A stretch of DNA of 64,000 nucleotides from Branchipolynoe longqiensis (Eukaryota > Annelida > Polychaeta > Phyllodocida > Polynoidae), in assembly GCA_030323885.1 (NCBI GenBank), contig CM059186.1:27699005-27763004 (forward strand), given 5' to 3'. The position numbers and the translations under genes are program-made. The notes beneath the pieces are model-generated. The model was not told where the DNA came from. It made no database searches and saw only the letters and a list, made by a program, of their open reading frames with translations. Of the stretch, positions 30,304-39,309 are shown piece after piece. Position 1 is the stretch's first letter; the number at the start of each line of letters is the position of its first letter.

Positions 30304-31975
30304 GACCCGTATGCATGAAGAATTATTTATCGCCCTTGGTGGTAAGGACCGAGTTCGGGGTAGCTATCGCCTTGGGTAAGAAATGGGTCACGGGGTATGC
30401 ATGAAGCCAAATCGGCGAGGAGGTATCTACCCCTGTGTTTATTTATAGATTTGGGAAATCCCTCTGCATTTGTAGCCATGTATTAGGCTCAAATATATTA
30501 AATGCGATCATATTTAACAGAATTACATACCCAATAAGTGAAATTTTATCAATTTAACCCTAAATTCGAAGGGTTATTAAGGCTACTGCCGCATTGGCGG
30601 CGATATTAATAGTTATATTTTCGAATCGACGAACGTACAGTAAACAAACCACCGCCGTCGCCAGTTATGGCCCTGTCACACTACGACGTTTCTCACCGGC
30701 GACCCGTCAGCGTTGAAAATAAAATTAAAGCGTTGAGTCTGTGTCTCTGTCTGTGTCTCTGTGTGTGTCTCTGTATGTGTCTCTGTCTGTGTCTGTGTCT
30801 GTGTCTCTGTGTCTGTGTCTCTGTCTGTGTCTGTGTCTCTGTGTCTGTCTCTGTATGTGTCTCTGTATGTGTTTCTGTCTGTGTCTCTGTGTCTGTCTCT
30901 GTATGTGTCTCTGTCTGTGTCTCTGTGTCTCTGTCTGTGTCTCTGTCGGTGTCTCTGTCTGTCTGTGTCTGTGCCTCTGTCTCTCTCTCTGAGACACAGA
31001 GACATACACAGAGACAAAGAGACACAGAGACACACACAGAGACACATACATAGACACAGACACAGACAGAGACACACAGACAGATACACAGACAGAGACA
31101 CAGCCAGAGACACAGACACTCAGAGACACAGAGAGACACACACAGACACATACAGAGACAGACACAGAGACACAGACAGAGACACATACACAGACAGAGA
31201 CACACACAGAGACACAAACAGAGACACAGAGACACAGACAGAGACACAGAAACACAGACACAGAGACTCAGAGAGAGACACAGACACAGAGACACAGACA
31301 GAGACACAGACACACAGACAGAGACACAGACAGGGACACCTACAGAGACAGACACAGAGACACAAACAGAGACACATACACAGAGACACAGACACAGAGA
31401 CACAGAGAGACAGACACAGAGACACAGAGAGGGACACAGAGACACAGACAGAGACACAGACAGAGAGACACAGACAGAGACACATACAGAGACAGACACA
31501 GAGACACAGAGACAAAGACACAGACAGAGACAGAGACAGAGACGTTTCGCCAAAAAAGGACACACGTCGCCGCGCGTTGGAGAGAAACGTCATAGTCTGA
31601 CAGGGGTATATGGAATGCAACGTCAAGGCGGTGGAGGCGATTTGTTTACTTTACATTCGTCGATTCGACACTATTAATATCGCCGCCAATGCGGCAGTAC
31701 CCTTAATAAGGTTCAAATTTAGGGTTAAATTGATAAAATTTCACTTATTGAGTATGTAATTCTGTTAAATATGATCGCATTCAATAGATTTGGCCTGAGT
31801 CGGTCCCTACCCCCAGCCTTATACCTGCTACTGGGTAGGGGTAGCTTACCCGACTTTTACCCCCCCCCAAGGTAGCCTTACCCCAGACACATGCATAGCA
31901 ACTTTTCACCTCTACCCCGGAAATCCCCACTACCCCGAGAGGTAGAGCGCTACCCCTGCATCATGCATACGGGCC
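30304..31975. mobile_element. Pal730 palindromic element, copy 4 (interrupted)
   Basis: Ends GACCCGTATGCATGAAG and TCATGCATACGGGCC. When the foldback element at 30669-31607 and its TTA are removed, about 730 bp remain, the standard length. The outer left arm carries GGGTCACGGGGTATGCATGA, the right arm ACATGCATAGCAACTTTTCA. The characteristic word here is GGGGTAG / CTACCCC. The centre is at the GCCGCCGTCG / GGCGGTGGAG region on either side of the inserted element. Confidence 0.75.
30669..31607. mobile_element. CTGTCACA foldback element, copy F3, with GTCTCTGT arms
   Basis: 939 bp inserted in the centre of a Pal730 element (GCCAG before, TATGGAA after, as in the uninterrupted copy 1). Ends GGCCCTGTCACACTACGACG / CCCCTGTCAGACTATGACG, both continuing TTTCTC. 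The left ~255 bp is almost only GTCTCTGT and GTGTCTCT words. From 30990 the sequence turns into the complementary ACAGAGACACAGAC words for ~550 bp. A transcript would fold into one huge hairpin. The flanks are TTA and, on the other side, ATA, probably a mutated TWA duplication. The long open frames on both strands are translations of the array. Confidence 0.8.
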
Positions 31976-31980
31976 CTGGT

Positions 31981-32004
31981 GGCTACAGCCCGAGGTAAAA
32001 ATAT

Positions 32005-32049
<45 letters not shown>

Positions 32050-32410
32050 TAGTATAGTTATACGAGTCTTACCTGGGTATAGATGGTGGATAACTGTTGT
32101 TTTCCCGAGGTATAAGCCTCGGGTAGACGTGGGCTAGGGAGAAGGAAGCACATCCGGGTCCAGCAATCTTTACCTACTTATTCAGGATAAAAATGATCTT
32201 TCAATACAATGGATACTATGATTTTCCCGTAATGGTATAACCAACGGAATAGACGTGGTAGGGTGTGGTGGGCGGGCCCTAGCCCACGTCTACCCGAGGC
32301 TTATACCTCGGGAAAACAACAGTTATCCATCATCTATACCCAGGTAAGACTCGTATAACTATACTATTTTACCTCGGTATACAGCCTCAGGCTAGCCTCA
32401 GGCTAGGGAG
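31981..32410. repeat. DIRS 3' terminal repeats with an 89-bp inverted repeat
   Basis: Arms at 32051-32139 and 32277-32365 are inverted repeats of 89 bp with one mismatch seen, around a 137-bp loop. Within the left arm the hairpin CCCGAGGTATAAGCCTCGGG occurs. 32132-32167 (GGCTAGGGAGAAGGAAGC and on to CCGGGTCCAGCAAT) and 32367-32410 (TTTTACCTCGGTATACAGCC) are inverse copies of the other end of the element (37971-38030). The outermost 31981-32005 (GGCTACAGCCCGAGGTAAAA) is a direct copy of that end. This matches the idea of terminal repeats plus an internal complementary region in DIRS elements, although the exact pairing differs from the textbook plan. An (AT)n run lies at 32003-32050. Confidence 0.75.
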
Positions 32411-32524
32411 ACTTTTACATAATTCATTTTTATCCTTAATATCATTCATTCTTATTATAACATGTTTATGTGTCATTGTATTAGTAATTGTATCATTCAA
32501 AGTTTTTGTTCTCACCTATTCTTG

Positions 32525-32958
32525 TTAGTTGGTGAGCAGGCGCTTTGCAATGCCGGTAGGCTTTTCTAGTCGTTTGTTGTAATGTTTTGCAAACGACTTA
32601 GCCGTCTTCCAGCCTGCGTGTGCTAGTATTCTTTTTACAGAAATACCGAGCAACCGTGCCTTGGAAACCATGGCACCCCTGGTTGAGTGGGAAGAGTATT
32701 TGCCCGTATCCACTCCAGCCAATTTCAACACCGTGATTGTCCATCTGGCAAGGGTGTCTCGTGAAATTGCATTATGTGGCTTTATGAAGCTCACAATAGT
32801 TGTTGTGATGCACATAAGTCTTTTGTCTTGGATATATAAGCCCGTATGGCTGACACAACACATAATTTACGATCATTTGGGAAGTAGTCTAAGTGAACCG
32901 TAGATAAGGGGTCACCCAGCGTGTTCGATTTGAGTAATTGTGCTAAATCAAACGTAGT
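32525..32958 (-). pseudogene. DIRS tyrosine recombinase, C-terminal part
   Basis: Continuation of the recombinase after the SINE-B insertion. The first part (TTFDLAQLLKSNTLGDPLST, then CVVSAIRAYISKT) belongs to the middle of the protein. The C-terminal part holds VDTGKYSSHSTRGAMVSKAR, with His-x-x-Arg of box II, then RILAHAGWKTAKSFAKHYNK, with the His/Trp and the nucleophilic Tyr. A frame change lies between the two parts, near 32800-32860. All C-terminal catalytic residues are present. Stop at 32525. Confidence 0.85.
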
Positions 32959-32959
32959 G

Positions 32960-33447
32960 TCATGGGGGTGATGAAACTGGGAAATATTGTGCCTAGAGCG
33001 GGACTCGAACCCACATCTCTTTGCATTCCGGGCCAGTGTGCTAACCATTACACCACCTAGGCTCCCTGATATCAAACACCCCACGCCTACCTGTCTATGT
33101 GGTTACTTGCCTGAGAGGTCAGTGCAGACCACTACACTCGTCCCCCTGGAATTGTAAGTCTTGTAATGCTTACAATTACATACATACACAATGCACTAAC
33201 ACATACATACACAGGGTAGGTTCAACAACCATACAGCGCAAAGCTTGTACAGGATCCTGATCACGGCACCAGTGTCTGGGGGTGATGAAAATGGGAAATA
33301 TGGCCTAGAGCGGGACTCGAACCCACATCTCTTGCATTCCGGGCCAGTGTGCTAACCATACACCACCTAGGCTCCCTGATATCAATACACTCCCCACGCC
33401 TACCTGTCTATGTGGTTACTTGCCTGAGAGGTCAGTGCAGACCACTA
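32960..33447 (-). repeat. Tandem SINE-B insertion in the DIRS recombinase
   Basis: Two head-to-tail SINE-B copies (32960-33269 and 33270-33447). Each begins GGGGGTGATGAAA.TGGGAAA and contains the tRNA-like head in reverse (CTAGAGCGGGACTCGAACCC, CCGGGCCAGTGTGCTAACCA, CACCTAGGCTCCCTGATATC). The first copy has an extra distal part (GTCCCCCTGGAATTGTAAGT to GATCACGGCACCAGTGTCT). On the minus strand the head could fold as a tRNA-Gln/Glu-like cloverleaf whose acceptor strands GCCTAGG and TCTAGGC pair. CTAC at both junctions may be the target duplication. Confidence 0.8.
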
Positions 33448-34129
33448 CAGTAGCTTGTTTCTTGTCTATTTCTAATCCAATTAAGGATAAAGCAACAATC
33501 GTCTGTCCTCTGTGTCCCATTACTAATAGTAACAAGACCGCGACCTTAAAACCTAATTGTTTTATATCTAACCAAGAGTTGTGAGGCCAAGCCTGGAACA
33601 ACTTAAATACTATAGAAACATCCCAAAAGCGACTATACTTTGGTTTTGGAGGATTCCTTTGATAAATTGACCGAAGTAGATAATGAAGGACATAATGTTT
33701 ACCAACTGTTTCGCCGTCAATTCTAGGTAATATAATTGATAACGTGCATCTTGCCGCATTGACCACCCCAAATCCTAGTCCCTCATCCTCTAGCGAACGA
33801 AGAAAACGGGCTACTTGTGCAATTGTTGGATTTGTTGGCTTAACTTTCATTAGCAAACAATGTACACCCCATTTCTTTAAATAAGTTGTGTACATTTTAA
33901 CAGTTCCTGGCCTCCATGCATCGGCTACTATCCTGTCTTCCGTAATTTTGTCTAACCCAAATTGTTGCAGCTGTTTTCTTAGAAAAGGAATGCCAATAGG
34001 GGTGTCGCTGACACGTCGCCGTGAACCACTAGCGGTCCGTGGTGCGTTAGGTTCCCGGGTTTTCTTGGGAATCGTATATGTTCTTTTGCCAGTTGTGTAA
34101 CTGCTGGCAGCCAAGGTTGCATGTCCCAA
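33448..34129 (-). pseudogene. DIRS tyrosine recombinase, N-terminal part
   Basis: The frame opens at 34129, overlapping the end of the RT frame by ~150 bp. After a basic leader (to about residue 45) there is a SAM-like N-terminal domain (DAWRPGTVKMYTTYLKKWGV at 70-89, IAQVARFLRSLEDEGLGF at 103-120). Then come LPRIDGETVGKHYVLHYLLR and the box I region VAVLLLLVMGHRGQTIVALS with the catalytic Arg at residue 207. The GHRGQT string is diagnostic for DIRS recombinases. The real coding sequence ends at KKQA (33448); the next ~11 codons belong to SINE-B. Role: integration of the circular DNA copy by recombination, without a target duplication. Confidence 0.9.
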
Positions 34130-35448
34130 TCGGGCACAATCAGTATGGCGTGTGTCCCTTCCATGCTGATTTTTCTCACTACTCGGCTGATAACGCTAAA
34201 CGGTGGGAAAATATAGAAAAAATTATTTTCCCAGGTAATAGTAAATGCATCAACTTTCCAAGCATCTGGTTCGGGATGCCAAGAAACATAACAGGGTAAC
34301 TTATTATTATTTCGTGATGCAAACAAGTCAACTTTAGGTGTCCCCCATTTTGCACAAATGAAGTTAAACAATGGTGTTGATAGGGACCATTCTAAATGGT
34401 CGTGGAATTTTCTACTCTTATGGTCTGCAAGTGTATTTTGTGACCCTGGAATATGCGCTGCAGTCAGCCAGACTTGTTGAGCCTGTGCCCAGTTCCAAAT
34501 CAGTTTAGATAACTGATTGCAAGGCTTTGATTTGGTTCCACCCATGTTACGGATATATGCCATAGCAGTAGTGTTACCAGTTAGTATTCTAACTTGTGAT
34601 TTAGGTATCTTTACTAAGCTACGTAGACCCAAATAAATAGCACGCAACTCGAGCGCATTAATGTGATCTGACTCTTCATCATGTAGCCATCTACCTCCTG
34701 TTGCCACCCCATCGCGATGGGCTCCCCACCCTTCTAACGAAGCATCAGTGGTAATTACTGTATTTGGTTCCGCCATGCGGATTGGATTGGGTGAATTTGC
34801 GATATGTTGCATCCACCATTGAATATCCTGTAACCCTTCTTCAGAAATAAACATCTTTCGTTCAAAATTACCTTTAGTTCGTGCTAATCCCAAATTTTTA
34901 TCTATTTCTAGAGATTTAATTTGGGCTTTCCCATATAGAATAGCGGGTGCATACGATATCATTATCCCGATAAGAACTGCGACCTGTCTAATCTTAGGTT
35001 TCGGTAACTTAAGAAGCTGGGTCACTGTGGTCATGAACTTAGTTAATTTCTGTTCTGTTATCGACACTGTGAGGGACTGTGTATCAAGAATAAACCCTAA
35101 ACATTTGAGTTGTTTTGTTGGTTTAAGCACTGACTTATGCGGATGTACATAAAACCCCAATTTAGTGAGTAATGCACATAAATCCAAAATGGCGTTTACA
35201 CAACCAATGTCTGTTGACGCCATTATAAAGGAATCATCTATGTAAGGAATCATTATGTGACCATTCCGTGCCATAAGTGAGAAAACAGGTTTAAGCAGTT
35301 TAGTGAATAAACGAGGGGCACAAGCTAAGCCATTCGGCATACAGGTAAACTCATAGAGTTGGTTATCCCAAAGAAAACGGAGAAATTTCCGATGTTGTTC
35401 CGCTATGGGAATTGTGTAATATGCATCTTGTAAGTCAAGATTAGCCAT
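33979..35448 (-). CDS. DIRS reverse transcriptase palm, RNase H and C-terminal domain
   Basis: 489 codons in one frame; the start at 35448 is artificial, since the protein continues upstream in another frame. RT: motif A MANLDLQDAYYTIPIAEQHR (catalytic Asp at 5), GLACAPRLFTKLL (motif B), MIPYIDDSFIM (YIDD at 69-72) and LGFILDTQ. RNase H: VITTDASLEGWG (Asp 235), HINALELRAIYLGL (Glu 267), QVRILTGNTTAMAYIRNMGG (Gly 291 where a catalytic Asp is usual) and PGSQNTLADHKSRKF (Asp 342). The Gly substitution should disable RNase H. Residues 350-489 (KVDLFASRNNNKLPCYVSWH, NFFYIFPPFSVISRVVRKI, AILIVPDWDMQPWLPAV) correspond to the methyltransferase-like region that follows RNase H in DIRS elements. Confidence 0.9.
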   Translation of the reverse strand: MANLDLQDAYYTIPIAEQHRKFLRFLWDNQLYEFTCMPNGLACAPRLFTKLLKPVFSLMARNGHIMIPYIDDSFIMASTDIGCVNAILDLCALLTKLGFYVHPHKSVLKPTKQLKCLGFILDTQSLTVSITEQKLTKFMTTVTQLLKLPKPKIRQVAVLIGIMISYAPAILYGKAQIKSLEIDKNLGLARTKGNFERKMFISEEGLQDIQWWMQHIANSPNPIRMAEPNTVITTDASLEGWGAHRDGVATGGRWLHDEESDHINALELRAIYLGLRSLVKIPKSQVRILTGNTTAMAYIRNMGGTKSKPCNQLSKLIWNWAQAQQVWLTAAHIPGSQNTLADHKSRKFHDHLEWSLSTPLFNFICAKWGTPKVDLFASRNNNKLPCYVSWHPEPDAWKVDAFTITWENNFFYIFPPFSVISRVVRKISMEGTHAILIVPDWDMQPWLPAVTQLAKEHIRFPRKPGNLTHHGPLVVHGDVSATPLLAFLF

Positions 35449-35483
35449 CCACGCATTTGGTGTAATGAGGTCTCGTGCCGTAT

Positions 35484-35828
35484 CTAGTGAAAAATTTTAA
35501 AATGTCGATATTCTATCATTTTATTAAGGGTTGTTAAATCCAGGATCATTCGAACGTCCCCATTAGGTTTCGGTCTCGAGAAGATGTTTGAAATAAACTC
35601 TCCAGGGCAGTGTGTAACCTTTTGTATAATGCCTTTGTCAAAATTTTGTTGTACCTGTTCAGTTAGTGCCTCTCGTTCAATTGGTTCAATTTGATAGGGA
35701 AACGGAACTCTCCCTTGTACGGGTATTTGTATGAAGGGAATTTGAACACCTTTAACTATTTGTAAAATATCCTGGTCACTGGTAATTTTGTCCAATTCAG
35801 AAATATGATTATGAATATTCCCAGCCAC
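35484..35828 (-). pseudogene. DIRS reverse transcriptase, fingers (frameshifted from the palm)
   Basis: Encodes the N-terminal RT region: VPFPYQIEPIEREALTEQVQ, FDKGIIQKVTHCPGEFISNI, FSRPKPNGDVRMILDLTTLN and MIEYRHFK. The conserved SRPKPNGDVRMILDL block is motif 1-2 of DIRS RTs. The frame stops at a TAG just after YRHFK. The missing link (LDTARDLITPNAW) lies in the next frame and leads into motif A at 35448, so one small indel near 35490 separates the two halves. Confidence 0.85.
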
Positions 35829-35853
35829 AAAGTTGCTTACAGTTTGTGTGGTT

Positions 35854-37304
35854 TTAGAGGCCGCGGGGACTTGTAAAGTCTGTGTTTGGGCCTCTACTTG
35901 GACCCGCCCCTTTGGAAGGGTCTCGGGGAGTTGAAGCCTCGGCCCAGTGGCCGTGCGGTGTTGTCGGTCCAGCCTGGGCGGGCGCCCCGGCCCCGGAAAG
36001 ACTGGCTGAAGTGTGAGCCCGGTCTGGCACCCCTGCCGAGCCTTCGTGGGCGAAAATCCCCTCGTGACCTTTTGAAGCGTGGGGCTTCCTGCTTCTTCTT
36101 GCCATCCATATTTTTGCCACTTTTCGCTGCGGTTTCTACCTCTTTATAGAGGTATTGTAGTTGGCCGCCAAACATTTTGGTTTTGTCCAAAGGCTTCCCT
36201 TTGATCGGCTCTGGGGCCAGAAAGAGCGTATACTCTTTCCCATCATTGTCCATGACCTTCTTTGAGCGGGCCACCTCTTTGCCGGCGTCTGTGCAAACCG
36301 ACTTAAAGACATTCTCATATCTTTGGTAGGACAAGTAATTACCTGCCGCTGTTAACAGTGCAATGCCTTTGTCCATGGTTTTTGCCAAGGATGAGAACTT
36401 GTTTTCTCTTTGCATTCGATTTGCCACCGGGGTGATGGCCGTTAGAGTACCGAGCACCGCCTTATGTGCTATGTGTAACACGCTCTCAAATTTCTTACGG
36501 TCTTACGTCATGTTGACATCTCGATCCATCTCTTTAATGATGGAGTTGGGGACACCTTTAATGCCCGTCAATTCATCTCCTAGCTTGGAGATGATTTCCG
36601 CCGGTTTGAAGGTACGGAAATGACCATTTATGGTCTCGCGCATAAGCATGGTAGTTTTAACTCGCTTAGCTTTCGGCTTCTCCACCTTCTTAGACACTTT
36701 GCGGGAGGTGGTGGGGGGGGGGGTGGTGGGGGGACACTTTGCCACCAATGGCAGCATAGACACCTTCATATTGTGTGTCTGAGTCTGATTCCGTGGAAGT
36801 AGAATCTGTGGAGGAATCAGAAGAAGAAGAATCTTTCCTCTTCTTCTTCTTCTTCTTCTTCTTGGACTTGGTCTTTCGCTTCTTGCGAAGCCCGGTCTTG
36901 TTACGTTCTTTGGTGAAGTCATCACCAGAAGAAGTAACGTGTTTCTTCTTCTTACTCCGTTTAGGAGGAGGAGGAGGAGGAGCCCTCGGCTCGATCGCCG
37001 AGTCTGTCTCTGAGAAGTCTTCCCAGTCCGACTCGTCTTGGAACCCCGGCCTATGCCGTTTAAGAGACGGCGGTGGTTTGAGAGACAGGATATGACTCTC
37101 CATAGCCGTCCACCGAGCCTCCCAGTCAGGAACTGTGGGGCCATCAGGCACTGTCTCTTCCTCCGGCTCGGAGAGTATATGCGCCCCGGGCTGTGGTGAC
37201 GGCATTGCCGACAACACCGGTGAGGAGTCGTACTCCTCGTCCGAGGCTCTGGGAGTGCGTCCCTCGGCTGCTGCTGCAACGCGCTTACCCCGCTTTGTGG
37301 CCAT
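35854..37304 (-). pseudogene. DIRS Gag-like ORF1 (broken)
   Basis: The likely start is the ATG at 37304 (MATKRGKRVAAAAEGRTPRA), although the frame is open from 37385. An acidic/Pro-rich N-terminus is followed by a strongly basic Lys run (KKKKKKKKRKDSSSSDSSTD) that could be a nuclear localisation signal. A frame change at the G/C homopolymer (about 36710-36730) leads to MRETINGHFRTFKPAEIISK and IKGVPNSIIKEMDRDVNMT. A second one near 36490 leads to the last 196 residues (LHIAHKAVLGTLTAITPVAN, YLSYQRYENVFKSVCTDAGK, TKMFGGQLQYLYKEVE). The C-terminus is rich in Arg, Gly and Phe (FRPRRLGRGARPGSHFSQSF), as in RNA-binding Gag tails. No zinc knuckle seen. Confidence 0.75.
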
Positions 37305-37385
37305 CGGGATCTGAAACCAAACATGTTGGTCAGTCTCGGTATTTATAAATGTCACAATTTTGTTGTTTAAAACGTAATTGGACAT

Positions 37386-37965
37386 CTAGTGGTGTTAGAG
37401 AACGTGTTTAGACCGTTATAACACAGGCGTAATAAGCTAAATTTGTGCGTGGATTGTGGGTCAAGCCCAAATCTTACGCGGGGTCGGGACCAGTGTATTG
37501 GCTCGCCCATCTCTCTGTTCCGCACACTTCTCCCCCCTGCGACTACTAGGTTGGAGAAAATGCTACGAAACTCGGAGAAACGCCTGAAAATATTGTGGGG
37601 AGTCTATAAAAGAAACCCAGGAGCATCTCCAACATCACTCTCTATTAGAGTCCGAGAGAATTTCCACAGGAGCTGAGGCAAAGCCCACATCTCTACCCAT
37701 GGTCACACAGGTGTTGATAGAACCGCTAAGAATCGGTTTCGTTCCTTCGAGAAGGAATCTAGAGCGTTCTATCCTTGGTTTTTTATAACCGAAGAAACTA
37801 GTCCAAAAAGGACCAAAGAAAGTTCTGAACTTTCCATAACGATGCTATAATGCATCATAATTAAGCTAACCACAGTTTTTATTATACTTACTGCGTATTT
37901 CCTTGTGTGTAGACTAAATTTGCGGGAGCAACTCAATGAAACGTAATCCAATCGTGAGTTGTTTA
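37386..37965 (-). other. DIRS leader region, no gene
   Basis: Region between the terminal repeat and ORF1. Direct repeats or promoters could not be defined. Confidence 0.4.
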
Positions 37966-38030
37966 TGCTAATTGCTGGACCCGGATATGCTTCCTTCTCC
38001 CTAGCCTGAGGCTGTATACCGAGGTAAAAT
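37966..38030 (-). repeat. DIRS 5' terminal repeat
   Basis: ATTGCTGGACCCGGATATGC, TTCCTTCTCCCTAGCCTGAG, GCTGTATACCGAGGTAAAAT. It is an inverse copy of parts of 32132-32410 and ends in an AT-rich run. Confidence 0.75.
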
Positions 38031-38089
38031 ATATATATGCACGTAATATATGTACCCGTGTCGGTGCCATTTCACCCGGAGAAGTGCAT

Positions 38090-38375
38090 GTCATTACATT
38101 TGCATCGGACTATAACTTTAATTATATCACGTTCTAACAAACAACAGCCTCCTCGTAAGTCGTAGCTGATTCAGTCAGTACTGAATCATAGTTATTATAG
38201 ATTAGTTCAAAGCTGCATAGTCCGATTAAAACATCAAATTTTCAAAACCAAAACAATTAACTAGATTTTATTCTACACATCTGACTTAGATATCGGTGCA
38301 CTTATTAAGCATGTGTTGCTGCATATTAGAAGGGAATACTAAGTCAATTTAATAATAAAAAAGACATTTGAAAAA
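38090..38375. mobile_element. MITE-C ends and a half copy
   Basis: 38099-38124 is an isolated right end (GCATCGGACTATAACTTTAA). 38208-38372 is a left half (TTCAAAGCTGCATAGTCCGA to AAGTCAATTTAATAATAAA). The remainder is missing. Confidence 0.6.
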
Positions 38376-38750
38376 AAGCTGTTCCTAGTAAAGCATATGG
38401 TGCTGGGCGAGAATTACAACGATGACAATAATGATACAAATGATGATAACAAAAAAAAGTTTGTTTTATTTAACGATGCCTCTAGAGCACATTGATTTTC
38501 ATCATCAGCTATTAGACGTCAAACATATGGTCATTCTAACATATTTCTTTGGAGGAAACCCACTGCCGCCACATAGGCTACTCTTTCCGATAAGCAGCAA
38601 GGGGTCTTTGATATGCTGTCTTGAAAAGGGAGGCGTCGCCGAGACGTCGCCGAGACGGACCCTGAACGCAAATAGACCAAAAAGCATCGCCGAGACGTCA
38701 CCGAGGCGCCTCCGAGACGGACCCTGAATGCGGCCCAGTGTTGAGCGGGT
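38376..38750. other. No gene; short GC-rich direct repeat
   Basis: GCATCGCCGAGACGTC and GGCGTCGCCGAGACGTCGCC, each followed by GAGACGGACCCTGAA.GC, form a ~60-bp duplication at 38630-38732. Nothing else recognised. Confidence 0.5.
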
Positions 38751-38753
38751 TTA

Positions 38754-39093
38754 AGCCTCTGTCACACATCACCGGATTGGGGAAACGGAAAGAAACCGAA
38801 CAAAATCCATTGATATCCAGCAAAGTCCAGTTTGTGTCTGTTGCATATCCATTGCCTATCCGTTGATATCCAGCCCGATCAGTTACAAGTTTTGAGCATG
38901 CACAAAACTTGTAAAGGATTGCGCCGGACTGACCTATGTGGTTATTATCCATTACTGTCCATTCCCTATCCATTACACGTCCGTTAACCATCCATTACAT
39001 AATCGATACATTTCAAGTCCGAATAACACCGGACTAGAATATTCTTTGTCCGGTTCTGTCCGCTGCTCAATCCGCCATAGTGTGACAGGCACT
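38754..39093. mobile_element. CTGTCACA foldback element, copy F4
   Basis: 340 bp flanked by TTA on both sides (38751-38753 and 39094-39096). Ends AGCCTCTGTCACACATCACC and, reversed, AGTGCCTGTCACACTATGGC, both continuing GGATTG. Interior words: ATCCATT, TCCGTT, GATATCC in both senses. The core palindrome TACAAGTTTTG / CAAAACTTGTA around AGCATG lies at 38885-38911. No protein. Confidence 0.8.
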
Positions 39094-39096
39094 TTA

Positions 39097-39309
39097 GGTT
39101 GAAGGCAATGAAAAAGTAACTTGATTCGCAGCAGCGGATTAGGGCGCGCCACACGGCGAGCTGGTAAAAAGGAGTAAGGTAGGGGCCACGTTATTAGCCG
39201 CCAGTGTTTCAGGGGGGTGCTAACGGGCACCTCGGGGAAATCACCGGCCGGCCCGACACGAGCCGATCGCCGTGTCACCGGGGTCAATTAGGCCGTAATT
39301 GGGCGGGAG
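39097..39309. other. GC-rich unassigned sequence
   Basis: GC-rich, CpG-containing, without low complexity or a matching repeat. It may be single-copy host sequence. No exon with convincing splice sites found. Confidence 0.35.

Larger units (their letters stand above)
31981..38030 (-). mobile_element. DIRS-like tyrosine-recombinase retrotransposon
   Basis: Read on the minus strand, the order is: terminal repeat (38030-37966), Gag-like ORF1 (37304-35854), RT/RNase H plus a C-terminal domain (35828-33979), an overlapping tyrosine recombinase (34129-32525, split by SINE-B), and a complex set of direct and inverted terminal repeats (32410-31981). Overlapping RT and YR frames, a YIDD RT and a GHRGQT recombinase are DIRS features, and no LTR or integrase is present. 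The element carries at least three frameshifts and a SINE, so this copy is dead, but most catalytic residues remain and it is not old. Confidence 0.85.

Noticed and set aside
30693..31626. Long Cys/Val/Ser-rich and Arg/Thr/Glu-rich open frames on both strands
   Set aside because: They are translations of GTCTCTGT/ACAGAGAC words. No start context, domain or complexity supports a gene.
32990..33065. Genuine tRNA gene on the minus strand
   Set aside because: A tRNA-like fold is visible, but it is embedded in a repeated ~300-bp unit, recurs at several loci with substitutions and lacks a convincing anticodon loop, so it is a SINE head.
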